This document shows, in pieces, positions 46,774 through 55,761 of a DNA stretch of 64,000 bases (position 1 is the first letter of the stretch; every line of letters begins with the position of its first letter). Under the pieces are notes generated by a model. That model saw only the letters and a list, made by a program, of their open reading frames with translations, searched no databases and had not been told where the DNA came from. Source of the stretch: Oligella ureolytica DSM 18253 (GTDB taxonomy: Bacteria > Pseudomonadota > Gammaproteobacteria > Burkholderiales > Burkholderiaceae_B); NCBI RefSeq assembly GCF_000373745.1, contig NZ_KB892324.1, positions 20,343 through 84,342 of the forward strand. The letters run 5' to 3'. The position numbers and the translations under genes were made by a program.

Positions 46774-47526
46774 CTACTGGGTGCCATGTAGTTGGCGATG
46801 AGTTTTTCGAGCGCGTTGCTCCATTTTATAGAGTGTTTGCAGCTCCATGCTTTGACCGATAGAAAGCGAGCTGCTGCTTTTTAGTGCTTGCTTCATGACA
46901 ATTTGCATTAGCTCAGCCGTTGCAATAGCGTCAAAGACAGCATGATGTCGAGCAGGGTTTTTGATTTGAAAATGTGAGGCCCAGAAGTCCAGACTCTGAC
47001 GTTTGGTACTTATGTCAGGCAAAAAGAGGGGAGCGAGGAAAGCCACATCAAACCAGGTGTGCTGCTTTAGTTCAATGCCTAGATGCTGCCTTAGCGCTTT
47101 ATCCAACATGGGTTGGTCAAAACCTACATGATAGGCAATGAGAGGAGCTTTAGCCATAAATTCTAAAAACTGCATTAAGGCCTCAGCAGGCTCAATGCCA
47201 GAGCGTTGGTCACTGTCACCAATATGGTGAATAAGGATATTTTCTTTGCTGCTACTCTCATCTTGTTTCAGGATAATTTGAAAGGACTTAGCCAGAGGGA
47301 TTAAACCATTTTCTATACGACAGGCACCAATGGCGATTAGTTGATCATTTTTAAAGGAAAAACCACTGGTCTCTAGGTCAAGTACCACAAAGTCGCTTTC
47401 CATAAAGGTCTTTCTTAGGTTGGTAGTAGGCAAGGCTTGCCAAGCGCTTAGTCTACGTTGAATATCTTGACTAAGCATCGGAGCGGGTGCTTTTTTTCTA
47501 GAAAAGATAGAATGCAGTAATGACAT
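46774..47526 (-). CDS. DnaQ-like 3'-5' exonuclease
   Basis: A 250-residue DEDDh exonuclease: VVLDLETSGFSFKNDQLIAIGA (ExoI, Asp and Glu), LIAYHVGFDQPMLDKAL (ExoII), and HHAVFDAIATAELM (ExoIII, His and Asp). It resembles Pol III epsilon but belongs to the branch that accompanies the CBS/DUF294 protein in acetate-utilisation clusters. The ATG at 47526 is used; a GTG directly before it is possible. It starts about 10 bases after the DUF294 gene. Confidence 0.85.
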   Translation of the reverse strand: MSLLHSIFSRKKAPAPMLSQDIQRRLSAWQALPTTNLRKTFMESDFVVLDLETSGFSFKNDQLIAIGACRIENGLIPLAKSFQIILKQDESSSKENILIHHIGDSDQRSGIEPAEALMQFLEFMAKAPLIAYHVGFDQPMLDKALRQHLGIELKQHTWFDVAFLAPLFLPDISTKRQSLDFWASHFQIKNPARHHAVFDAIATAELMQIVMKQALKSSSSLSIGQSMELQTLYKMEQRARKTHRQLHGTQ

Positions 47527-47535
47527 CACATCATC

Positions 47536-49419
47536 CTAGAGCCGATATTTGTGCGCAAGGCTATGTTGAATATTGCGCATCAGACGAAAACTTTCTCTCA
47601 GTACACGTTTGCTTAAATCATCCAGTTGCTGTGGATTGATGTTATTACTGAGCGGTAAGCCTTTGTCCTCTAATTCAAAGTGGTGCTTCATGCGGATTAA
47701 CTGAATAAAAGCAAAGCTTTCAATGCAACCTTGAATTTGTTTGGCCTGTAAGTCTCCCTTAGTCATCACATCACTTAGGCGTTCCACTGTATTGGTAGCG
47801 TGAGAACCGTGCTTTAAGGCCAAAATACGGGCAATATCGACAATAATGGCTGAACCATTGAATTTTAAATTAATCGTGTCATCATCGCGTGTAGCGAATT
47901 CCTTAAATAAACCTAGTGGTGGGCGATTACGTAGGGCATTTTGAGTCATAAAGCGTAGGAATAAGCCCTCGCTAGACACAAAGTTGCTCAGCCAGTCCCT
48001 GAGTTGCTCAGCAAGTGATACATTGCCAGCAATCCCTTTGAAGTCAAAGTAAATAGTGGCGTTTAATAACGCCTCAGGGTCGGGGTTATTGATCCAGTGG
48101 CTAAAGCGTTGGCGCCACTCAGTATCGCTTAAGCAGCACTCTGGGTTCATGGCCATAATATTGCCGGTACAGAGTGGAAAACCCAACTTATCCAGGTCGT
48201 TATTAACGTCTTTGGCAAAACTCAATAAGGTTGCGCGGGTACTTGCTCGGTTGTCATTATCTTTAAAAATGATGCCATTGTCTTGATCTGTATAAAAAAG
48301 CTGTTCGTCACGCCCCTCAGAGCCCATGGCAATCCAAGCAAAATCAATTTGCTCAACCTCTGGGTGATCATTAAAGCGTAGTTTAATCGTTGCTCTAACT
48401 ACTTGATCATTTAGATGTGAAATAAGATGGGTTAATTGTTCGATAGCGATGCCTTGCGCCATCATGTTTTTAGCGAGCTTTTTAATATGTTGTAGGCTGA
48501 GTTTTAGATCGTCTAAATTTTTTGCGACTTCGATGCCCTGCGAAATGTCTGTTAGGCCCACACGTTGGAGGGCAAATAGATCGCGCTCAGAAATAACGCC
48601 AAGTAGCTTTCTGTGATTGTTGATCACAAAAATATGCCTAAAACCATGCTTCGCCATAATCAGAGCAGCTTCGTAAGCTAAGTCATCAGCATATAGTGCA
48701 ATGGGGTCGACCGTCATAAAGTCCGCAATTGGACTATTTAAATCTGCTTCAGGGATAGTCACTCGGCGCAAGACATCGTTAAGTGTAAAAATTCCCAGTG
48801 GTTGACTGTCTTCGTTGACAATTGCCATGGAACCGATATTAGTCTCGGCCAATATCATAAGCACTTCTTTTAGTGGTGTATCGGGTTGGCAAGTAATCAC
48901 TTCACGTTTGATTACGGCACCTAGTTCGAGTGATAAGGGCTGTTCATCACTTTGCTTGTTGACATGATGGTTTTGGATAATGCGCTTAGACTCTTCTAAT
49001 AAAGAGGCCAATCGCGCCACGCAAAATCCCTTAAAGATGGGGCATTCTTCTCGCAAGCGATGGAAGATAGCGGCTGGCACCTGATAGACAAAGCAATCAG
49101 TGATGGCAATAAATTGACTGGTGTTGGGCTGATTGGAAATGAGCGGTCCATAGGGGAAGGCATCACCTTCTTCATATTCAAAGGAGCTTTTTAGGTGAGC
49201 GGGGTCTTTTGCACCGCGAAGGCTTTCTACTAAGCCCTGTTTGACAATGATAAACAGGTCGGGAGGGCCATCAGTTGTTACGTCCATGATGACTTCGTTG
49301 GCTTTGAAGTAATTAGTTTCGCAGTGTTCGGCAAGCAGTGTCAAAAAGGGTGTTTCCATTTTTTGGAATGGATAGTATTGCCGTAAATGAGTGATTGTTG
49401 CTTTAATAACTTCATCCAT
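47536..49419 (-). CDS. CNMP-CBS-DUF294 nucleotidyltransferase-like protein
   Basis: A 627-residue signalling protein. An N-terminal cyclic-nucleotide-binding fold (about 20-130) is followed by a CBS pair (about 165-290, DTPLKEVLMILAETNIGSMAIV and MTVDPIALYADDLAYEAALIM). Then come the GlnD-like nucleotidyltransferase domain with GSEGRDEQ and TDQDNG metal residues (about 360-395) and a C-terminal helical DUF294 domain. It is probably a sensor or regulator coupled with the exonuclease gene downstream; the pair is conserved next to crbS/actP in many gammaproteobacteria. Confidence 0.83.
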   Translation of the reverse strand: MDEVIKATITHLRQYYPFQKMETPFLTLLAEHCETNYFKANEVIMDVTTDGPPDLFIIVKQGLVESLRGAKDPAHLKSSFEYEEGDAFPYGPLISNQPNTSQFIAITDCFVYQVPAAIFHRLREECPIFKGFCVARLASLLEESKRIIQNHHVNKQSDEQPLSLELGAVIKREVITCQPDTPLKEVLMILAETNIGSMAIVNEDSQPLGIFTLNDVLRRVTIPEADLNSPIADFMTVDPIALYADDLAYEAALIMAKHGFRHIFVINNHRKLLGVISERDLFALQRVGLTDISQGIEVAKNLDDLKLSLQHIKKLAKNMMAQGIAIEQLTHLISHLNDQVVRATIKLRFNDHPEVEQIDFAWIAMGSEGRDEQLFYTDQDNGIIFKDNDNRASTRATLLSFAKDVNNDLDKLGFPLCTGNIMAMNPECCLSDTEWRQRFSHWINNPDPEALLNATIYFDFKGIAGNVSLAEQLRDWLSNFVSSEGLFLRFMTQNALRNRPPLGLFKEFATRDDDTINLKFNGSAIIVDIARILALKHGSHATNTVERLSDVMTKGDLQAKQIQGCIESFAFIQLIRMKHHFELEDKGLPLSNNINPQQLDDLSKRVLRESFRLMRNIQHSLAHKYRL

Positions 49420-49450
49420 GAATCACCTCAATTTGATTGCTGTTTACATG

Positions 49451-49490
49451 AAAAAGCGTAACCGCAATAATGAGAAGGCCGGTTACGCTT
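49451..49490 (-). terminator. intrinsic terminator after sat
   Basis: An 11-bp stem AAGCGTAACCG / CGGTTACGCTT is followed by TTTTT on the minus strand, about 70 bases after the sat stop. Another strong hairpin with a 9-bp GGCCTTAAT/ATTAAGGCC stem (49511-49536) lies between it and sat. Confidence 0.8.
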
Positions 49491-49556
49491 AAGAGTTAAG
49501 GAAACTCCTGGGCCTTAATTGATAGGGATTAAGGCCTAGGAAGTGGAGTTTAGATG

Positions 49557-51266
49557 TTAGTCATTATCCGCACCGCGATATCGCTTGTATTCTAAAACGT
49601 TCCAACAACGTTCAGCGAGCGTATCGATATCGATGGCTGAAGGCGCATCGGTCAGTAGCTTTTTGGCAACTTCGATCTCTTTTTCAACCTCAGCACGGTC
49701 TTGATACATAAACTCATCGGATGCAACCTCTGGCGCATTGGATAATTTCTCTTGTAAGTCAGAGATAGTGCGCTCTTGCATACGGACCATATCACGACGA
49801 GCGTCGCCACGCCATGTTGGTTGTAGCGTACGGTTATGATCAAGTAATGCGGTGTATTCACCATAGACGTCTTTGTAAATGTCGGTCGCATGATAACGCG
49901 CATCAAAGGTCGCTTGCTCTAAATCGAGGAGGGTCAACTTCTCCATCTCTAAAGGTACACGACGCTTGGAACCACCAAGACGGGTGTAGTGCGTGTAGTA
50001 AGGGTACATACTCTTAATTACCTTACCGACCGGTAAAACACCTTTGCCATCAGCATCAACACCCTTAGGCTGTACACCCTGCATACCGGCTAAAGCAGAC
50101 TCCGGACGGATAACCTCTTTAGGTGGTACGAAACCGTAGCGTAGCATCTCTCGAATGCCGGTGCCGGAAATGTTTAAACGGAAGCGCTCATCGTGCGGGC
50201 ATGTAGCTTCTGTCGCATGGCTTGAGCAGCGAGTGCAGTAGAAAACCTCTTGGAAAAAGCGTACATCAATACCCATTTCTTCGGGCGTGTACTCATCAAA
50301 GATGCTATGTGCTGCGTATTTGTCATAGTAGCTACCGGTACCAGCGTGGTCACGACCAATGAGAGCATGGGTACAACCGTAGTTTTTCATGAGGAGTACG
50401 TGTAAAACTGCCTCACGAGGGCCTGCAAAAATATAGGTAACGCGTAGTGGACCTAAGATAGCACGATCTTTTGGATAGTAAGTATCCAGTACGTTACGAT
50501 AGGCCAACATACGATACTCATGACGTACATACTCACGCTTAGCCATTTCAACGAGTGGCTGTAAGAAAACGCCGTCAACCTCTTCTAAGGCATTACGATG
50601 AATGTACTCGTGACCGCGGTGTAGCGGGTTAGCACCGGTAATAAAGCCGGCGACACTCTTAAAACCGCGCTCTTCGTAGAACATTCTCCAGGTGTCTTTG
50701 GGCTCTAAACGAAGCTTCTCAAACGGTCCCCAGTCAGCACGCTGTAATAAGTGTAAAGTACCACCAAGGGATTTATTACCCATACGGCGATGAATGGAAT
50801 CTACGCCGGGGTGATTGCGGTCTGTGGTACCAAATAAACTCTGTGCGCGATGCTCTTTATCATAGTCAAAAATATCCTCGATGGCTAAAATAGCAACCGG
50901 CTCATTAGAAGAGTCAATGAGTGCTACCTCGCTACCTACCTCTAGACCGGCGATAATCTCAGCGTTACGATCACCAATTGGAGCAAAACTGATAGGTACC
51001 GGCCAAATCGTGCCGTCACTGAGGCGTCCTTTTTCAAGTACAGACATGTAGTCATCTTTGACCATAAACCCCTTGATGGGTGATAGTACACCGGTACAAA
51101 TCATCTCAATGGTGATGACTGCTTCAAGGTCAATACGGATACTTGGCAATGAGCGTGCACGCTCAATTTCAGAAGCACGCTTGTCTTCCGGTACAAGCTG
51201 ATCAACTAACACACCGCCGTGAGGCTTTTGTGGGTACTTGTCAAAATTTAATTCTGGGTAAGGCAT
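49557..51266 (-). CDS. sat: ATP sulfurylase (sulfate adenylyltransferase, Sat type) with long C-terminal extension
   Basis: Sat converts sulfate and ATP to adenylylsulfate, or the reverse in sulfur oxidisers. Residues 1-400 hold the PUA-like N-domain, the nucleotide motif TGANPLHRGHEYIHR, IGRDHAGTGSYYDKYAAH and a zinc site C-x2-C-x8-C-x-H before FRLNISGTGIREML. At 569 residues it is about 170 longer than usual Sat; the tail is helical and charged and contains no APS-kinase P-loop. No aprAB, cysH or cysDN is in the window. It interrupts an acetate-switch cluster and has an FNR-type palindrome 86 bases upstream. Confidence 0.87.
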   Translation of the reverse strand: MPYPELNFDKYPQKPHGGVLVDQLVPEDKRASEIERARSLPSIRIDLEAVITIEMICTGVLSPIKGFMVKDDYMSVLEKGRLSDGTIWPVPISFAPIGDRNAEIIAGLEVGSEVALIDSSNEPVAILAIEDIFDYDKEHRAQSLFGTTDRNHPGVDSIHRRMGNKSLGGTLHLLQRADWGPFEKLRLEPKDTWRMFYEERGFKSVAGFITGANPLHRGHEYIHRNALEEVDGVFLQPLVEMAKREYVRHEYRMLAYRNVLDTYYPKDRAILGPLRVTYIFAGPREAVLHVLLMKNYGCTHALIGRDHAGTGSYYDKYAAHSIFDEYTPEEMGIDVRFFQEVFYCTRCSSHATEATCPHDERFRLNISGTGIREMLRYGFVPPKEVIRPESALAGMQGVQPKGVDADGKGVLPVGKVIKSMYPYYTHYTRLGGSKRRVPLEMEKLTLLDLEQATFDARYHATDIYKDVYGEYTALLDHNRTLQPTWRGDARRDMVRMQERTISDLQEKLSNAPEVASDEFMYQDRAEVEKEIEVAKKLLTDAPSAIDIDTLAERCWNVLEYKRYRGADND

Positions 51267-51351
51267 AATGTCTCCATGCTTTGTTTTAGGTTTTAATTAA
51301 TTCTTGTCGATTAATTCGACCATCGTTATTTGTAGCTCTTATGGTTATAGT

Positions 51352-51365
51352 TTGATATCGATCAA
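51352..51365. promoter_or_regulatory. FNR/ANR-type palindrome
   Basis: TTGATATCGATCAA matches the FNR consensus TTGAT-N4-ATCAA in every specified base. It is 86 bases before sat and 145 before crbS, the divergent genes. A site this far from the sat start could place it near -41 of a sat promoter, but no -10 box was fixed. Confidence 0.65.
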
Positions 51366-51509
51366 GCGCTACTAATAAGTAGGACTTAGCGATAACACTA
51401 ACTTGAGTTGTAATAGTTAGTAATAGTTATGAGCTTTTATTATCATATCTACAATATACATCCAAAGTTCTCATAAAAAACAGGGGACTCGACTAAAGTA
51501 GGAGAGCAT

Positions 51510-54500
51510 ATGTCACCAACTTGGGTGATTTTGGCCTCATTTATTTATTTGGCCATTTTGTTTGGCATTGCGTGGGCAGGTGATCGTTATCCTCTGTATG
51601 AAAAGCGAGCTTGGCTGCGGCCGACGGTTTATAGTTTAGCGCTTGCTGTTTATTGCTCTTCTTGGACTTTTTATGGTGCCGTAGGAAGCGCAGTGCGCCA
51701 TGGCTGGGGCTACCTACCTATTTATTTAGGGCCATTTTTGATGATGGTTTTTTTTTGGCGTTTTTTAGAGCGCTTGGCGCTAGCTGCTCAGACCCAAAAA
51801 ATCGTCTCCATTTCTGACTTTATGGCGAGTCGCTATGAGCGTTCACAGCGGTTAGCCGGCTTAGTGACGATCGTTGCTTTAGTCGCTGTCGTGCCATACC
51901 TAGCCTTGCAGTTTAAGGCCGTGACGATGAGCATTGGGGTGTTTATAGGTCATGAAATATCATCAATTATTTTCGGTGATCCGGCGCTCTATGTGGCTGC
52001 ACTAATGGCACTTTTTGTGATTGTTTTCGGTACTCGCCAAGCGGATGCGACCGAGCATCGCCCCGGTTTGATGTTAGCCATTGCAGCGGAGTCATTGATT
52101 AAATTAGTCGCCTTGATAGCCGTCGGTATCTTTGCTTTTATTTGGCTGACGGTCGATGATTTAGATGCTGTGGGGGCGATTCATACCTTGACACAGCATA
52201 CCTCCTCCATGAGTTTCGTCGGTCAAACCTTACTGGCTTTTGCTGCCGTCATTTGTTTGCCACGTCAGTTCCATGTGGCGATTGTTGAGAGTGGCGATGT
52301 TAGAGATATCCGCTCTGCACGTTGGATTTTTAGCCTGTATTTGGTGTTGATCGCCTTGATGGTCCTGCCTATTACGATGGTTGCATTTAATGTCTTTGAA
52401 GACTCATCGGCCGCAACTACCGCCGTGATGGTCGATAGTTATGTGTTGCTTTTGCCATTATATAAAGCACAAAAGGCGTTAGCCTTATTAGTGTATATCG
52501 GTGGCTTTTCAGCCGCTACCGGCATGATGATTGTGACTAGCGTGGCGTTATCGACCATGGTCAGTAATGACTTAATCATGCCCTATTTGTTGCGTCGTGG
52601 TTGGGCCGAAGGGAGCCGTGGCGATTACTCCAAGACCTTATTGTGGGTGCGTCGCGGAGCAGTGTTTTTTTTAGTGATGGCTGCCTATGGTTACTATGCG
52701 GGCACCGGTTCAGAAACTGCTTTATCTGCTTACGGCTTAATGGCTTTTGCTGCGGTGGTGCAGTTTGCGCCGGGCTTGATCGGCGGTTTAAGCTGGCTTG
52801 GTGCAAGTCGTCGCGGTGTTGAGGTAGGTTTAGCCATAGGCTCTTTGGTGTGGGCTTACACCTTGCTATTGCCAGCCTTAGCAGATGCCGGGTGGTTTTC
52901 TGATGCGTGGGTTGAAAGAGGTCCTTTTGGCATTGAGTGGCTCATACCGTATCGGCTATTTGGCTTTGGCAGTATGGACCCATTAACTCATGGTACGTTT
53001 TGGTCGCTCATATTTAACACCAGTTTTTTTCTACTAATTTCCTTGCTCAAAGGCCCCAGTCTTGCCGAAAGATTGCGTGCCAGAACTTTCTTGGACCCCT
53101 ATGCCAAAAATCGTCGTTTAGAGACAATGAATGTACCGGGTAACTTATTAGTTCATGATTTACTCGTTATTAGTGGCCGGATTGTGGGTGAGGCGAGAGC
53201 GATGTGGTCCTTTGAAATCCACGCTAAAGAGCGGGGATTGGTACTTAGTAAGGATTTAAAGGCGGATGCCGAATGGGTTCAGTTTACTGAGTTGATGCTG
53301 GCCGCGGTGGTCGGTGCCGCTTCTGCGAGATTAGTTTTAGGAAGCGCGCTACGTGGTTCCGGGGTCGAGGTTGATGTCATTGTTTCGGTGCTTGATGAAA
53401 CGAGACAAGAGCTCAGTTTTAATCGTGATGTATTGACATCAACGCTGGAAAATCTGGAACAGGGTATTAGTGTGGTTGATGCGGATATGAACTTAGTCGC
53501 ATGGAATCAAAAGTATAAGGAATTCCTTGATTTACCTCCCAGCCTACTAAAGCTTGGGCAGCCGGTGTCAGATATCATGTATTTTAATGCGATGCGCGGT
53601 CGGTTGCGTTTGGTTGATAGTGGTAATGTCACCGAGTCAGTCGAGCGCCGTTTGAACTATATGCTTGAAGGCAGTTCTTATTCGGCTCAGCGCTTGATTC
53701 AAGATAATCAAGTGATTGAAATACGTGGGCGACCCCTTCCGGGCGGTGGTTACGTGACCAGCTATACCGATGTGACAGATTTTAAACGAGTCGAAAAAGA
53801 GCTGTTGGAAATTAATATGAATCTGGAGCAACGGGTTGCTGAGCGAACTGAAGCGGCTGAAAAGGCTCAGCGGTTACGTAGCTATTTCTTAACAGCAGTG
53901 AGTCATGATGTATTACAACCGATTAATGCGGCCAGATTATTCGCGACATCACTCCAAGATGTTGATGACGATGCTGAGCAAATGCGCCACTTAGCAGAGA
54001 GGGTAGATACCTCTTTGCGCGCAGCTGAAGAATTATTAGAAGGGTTATTGGATATTTCTCAGTTGGAGTCGGGCAGAATGCAGGCAGAAATTCAGGTTTT
54101 CAATGCGCAGGAGCTTTTGGACGACTTATATCAGCAATATGCGCCTTCTGCAAAGCGTAGGAAGTTACGTTTAAGTCTTCATATGAAACCGGTTTATGTG
54201 CGGAGCGATATGCGTTTATTGCGTCGAATTTTACAGAACTTCTTAGCCAATGCCTTACGTTATACCCAAGAAGGGCGGATTATTCTTGGCGGTCGAGTAC
54301 GTGGCAATCAGGTTGAGTTTCAGGTGTGGGATAGTGGGCAAGGTATTCCACCTAATCACCTGGAAAAGATTTTTGATGAGTTTCAACGTTATGAACAAAG
54401 CTTTGATTGGGGTGAGCGAGGGCTTGGTTTAGGCCTGTCAATTTGTCAGCGTATCTCGGTTCTGTTAGGTCATACCTTGGCGGTCAGGTCAGAGGTAGGC

Positions 54501-54986
54501 AAGGGGAGTATGTTCAGTGTCAGCGTACCCTTGGCCAATGAGAAAGAGAAAAATCACCAACAAGAGCATCTCCCACATAGCTCTGCTGCGTCGTCTTTAT
54601 CAGGTATGCGAGTATTGTGTCTTGATAATGACTTGGAGATTTTGCAGGGCATGCAGGTATTGTTAACTCAATGGGGAGTAGAGGTTATTGCTGCTACGAC
54701 GATAGATGATGCCTTGCAGATGATGGATCAAAAGCCTCATGTGCTGTTAGTTGATTATCATCTGCATGATCGATTGGATGGTTTAGACAGTTTAGACGCT
54801 TTGCGAGACAATGCCCGCCATTTGCATGGTGCTTTGCTAACGGCCGATGGTAGCGATGAGTTGCGTAACAAGGCCAGACAACGCGGCTATATTGTGCTTA
54901 CAAAACCGGTTAAAGCGGCCAGTTTACGTTCGTTTTTAACTGCCCAGTATGAGAGTGTTAAGCCTAAATTTGATGGCCTCAAATAA
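51510..54986 (+). CDS. crbS: CrbS-type hybrid histidine kinase with SLC5/SSS transporter domain
   Basis: A 1158-residue protein. About residues 1-500 form a sodium/solute symporter-like domain of 12-13 helices. A linker (STAC-like) and a PAS domain (about 640-750, LENLEQGISVVDADMNLVAWNQ) follow. HisKA carries the phospho-His at residue 799 (AVSHDVLQPINAA), and HATPase has NFLANALRYTQ, DSGQGIP and GLGLGLSI. A C-terminal receiver (about 1035-1150, LLVDYHL) completes it. This matches CrbS/MxtR, which with CrbR/ErdR switches on acs and actP for acetate use. GGAG precedes the ATG. Its stop lies one base from that of crbR. Confidence 0.85.
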   Translation: MSPTWVILASFIYLAILFGIAWAGDRYPLYEKRAWLRPTVYSLALAVYCSSWTFYGAVGSAVRHGWGYLPIYLGPFLMMVFFWRFLERLALAAQTQKIVSISDFMASRYERSQRLAGLVTIVALVAVVPYLALQFKAVTMSIGVFIGHEISSIIFGDPALYVAALMALFVIVFGTRQADATEHRPGLMLAIAAESLIKLVALIAVGIFAFIWLTVDDLDAVGAIHTLTQHTSSMSFVGQTLLAFAAVICLPRQFHVAIVESGDVRDIRSARWIFSLYLVLIALMVLPITMVAFNVFEDSSAATTAVMVDSYVLLLPLYKAQKALALLVYIGGFSAATGMMIVTSVALSTMVSNDLIMPYLLRRGWAEGSRGDYSKTLLWVRRGAVFFLVMAAYGYYAGTGSETALSAYGLMAFAAVVQFAPGLIGGLSWLGASRRGVEVGLAIGSLVWAYTLLLPALADAGWFSDAWVERGPFGIEWLIPYRLFGFGSMDPLTHGTFWSLIFNTSFFLLISLLKGPSLAERLRARTFLDPYAKNRRLETMNVPGNLLVHDLLVISGRIVGEARAMWSFEIHAKERGLVLSKDLKADAEWVQFTELMLAAVVGAASARLVLGSALRGSGVEVDVIVSVLDETRQELSFNRDVLTSTLENLEQGISVVDADMNLVAWNQKYKEFLDLPPSLLKLGQPVSDIMYFNAMRGRLRLVDSGNVTESVERRLNYMLEGSSYSAQRLIQDNQVIEIRGRPLPGGGYVTSYTDVTDFKRVEKELLEINMNLEQRVAERTEAAEKAQRLRSYFLTAVSHDVLQPINAARLFATSLQDVDDDAEQMRHLAERVDTSLRAAEELLEGLLDISQLESGRMQAEIQVFNAQELLDDLYQQYAPSAKRRKLRLSLHMKPVYVRSDMRLLRRILQNFLANALRYTQEGRIILGGRVRGNQVEFQVWDSGQGIPPNHLEKIFDEFQRYEQSFDWGERGLGLGLSICQRISVLLGHTLAVRSEVGKGSMFSVSVPLANEKEKNHQQEHLPHSSAASSLSGMRVLCLDNDLEILQGMQVLLTQWGVEVIAATTIDDALQMMDQKPHVLLVDYHLHDRLDGLDSLDALRDNARHLHGALLTADGSDELRNKARQRGYIVLTKPVKAASLRSFLTAQYESVKPKFDGLK

Positions 54987-54987
54987 T

Positions 54988-55659
54988 CTATTCATCTAAA
55001 AAATCAAGTAGCTCTTGTTCTGTTTTGTTTTGTAGCTCCAGTTCATAAGCCAGTAGAACGGCTTGCGTGCGATTATTGACACCGAGTTTGCGTAAAATGG
55101 CGGTCATATGGGTTTTAATTGTTGTTTCAGAAACCCCCAGATCATAAGCAATTTGCTTGTTTAATTGACCGCTAGTGACTTTTTGCAAAACCCGTAATTG
55201 TTGGGGTGTCAGTTGGCTAACCAGTTTTGCCGCTTCTTTTTCTTTACTGCTGACTGCTGGCGTACTTTGTGCGTTTTTAGGCAACCAAATATTACCCATC
55301 AATATTTGATCGATGGCCTCACAGAGCATATCAGTATCAGCTGATTTTGGAATATAACCCATCGCGCCGTGATCAACGGCTCGACGCATCAATACAGGAT
55401 CCTCGTGCGCAGAGATGATAGCAATCGGTAATTGTGGGTGATGTGAACGTAAAAAGACGAGAGAACTGTAGCCCTCGGCACCGGGCATATTGAGGTCTAG
55501 TAATAACAGGTCGGCTTCGGCGTGAGCGTCGACTAAAGCAAATAATGAGTCAGTATTTTCAGCTTCGTAAATGTTGGCACTGGGATAATGCTTACCAACT
55601 AAACCCCGTAATGCCTCACGAAATAAAGGGTGGTCATCAGCGATTAATAATTCATTCAT
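54988..55659 (-). CDS. crbR: CrbR/ErdR-type LuxR-family response regulator
   Basis: A 223-residue NarL-type regulator: receiver with acidic DDHPLFREAL, phospho-Asp in LLLLDLNMPGAEG and Lys in YIPKSAD, then a LuxR helix-turn-helix (LTPQQLRVLQKVTSGQLNKQIAYDLGVSETTIKTHM, about 148-185). It is the presumed partner of the tail-to-tail CrbS and should control acetate genes such as actP upstream. A terminator separates it from actP, so it needs its own promoter or read-through. Confidence 0.83.
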   Translation of the reverse strand: MNELLIADDHPLFREALRGLVGKHYPSANIYEAENTDSLFALVDAHAEADLLLLDLNMPGAEGYSSLVFLRSHHPQLPIAIISAHEDPVLMRRAVDHGAMGYIPKSADTDMLCEAIDQILMGNIWLPKNAQSTPAVSSKEKEAAKLVSQLTPQQLRVLQKVTSGQLNKQIAYDLGVSETTIKTHMTAILRKLGVNNRTQAVLLAYELELQNKTEQELLDFLDE

Positions 55660-55679
55660 CTAAGTTATCCGAAAAAGCA

Positions 55680-55712
55680 AAAGGGGTACAATTGAGATAA
55701 TTGACCCCCTTT
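55680..55712 (-). terminator. terminator between actP and crbR
   Basis: Minus-strand stem AAAGGGG/CCCCTTT has an inner TCAATT/AATTG-type arm after a small internal loop, followed by TTTTGCTTTTT. It lies 50 bases after the actP stop. Confidence 0.65.
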
Positions 55713-55761
55713 ATTATATGCATATTTAATTGCTTAAATGTACATATAGGCTAATCGCAAC

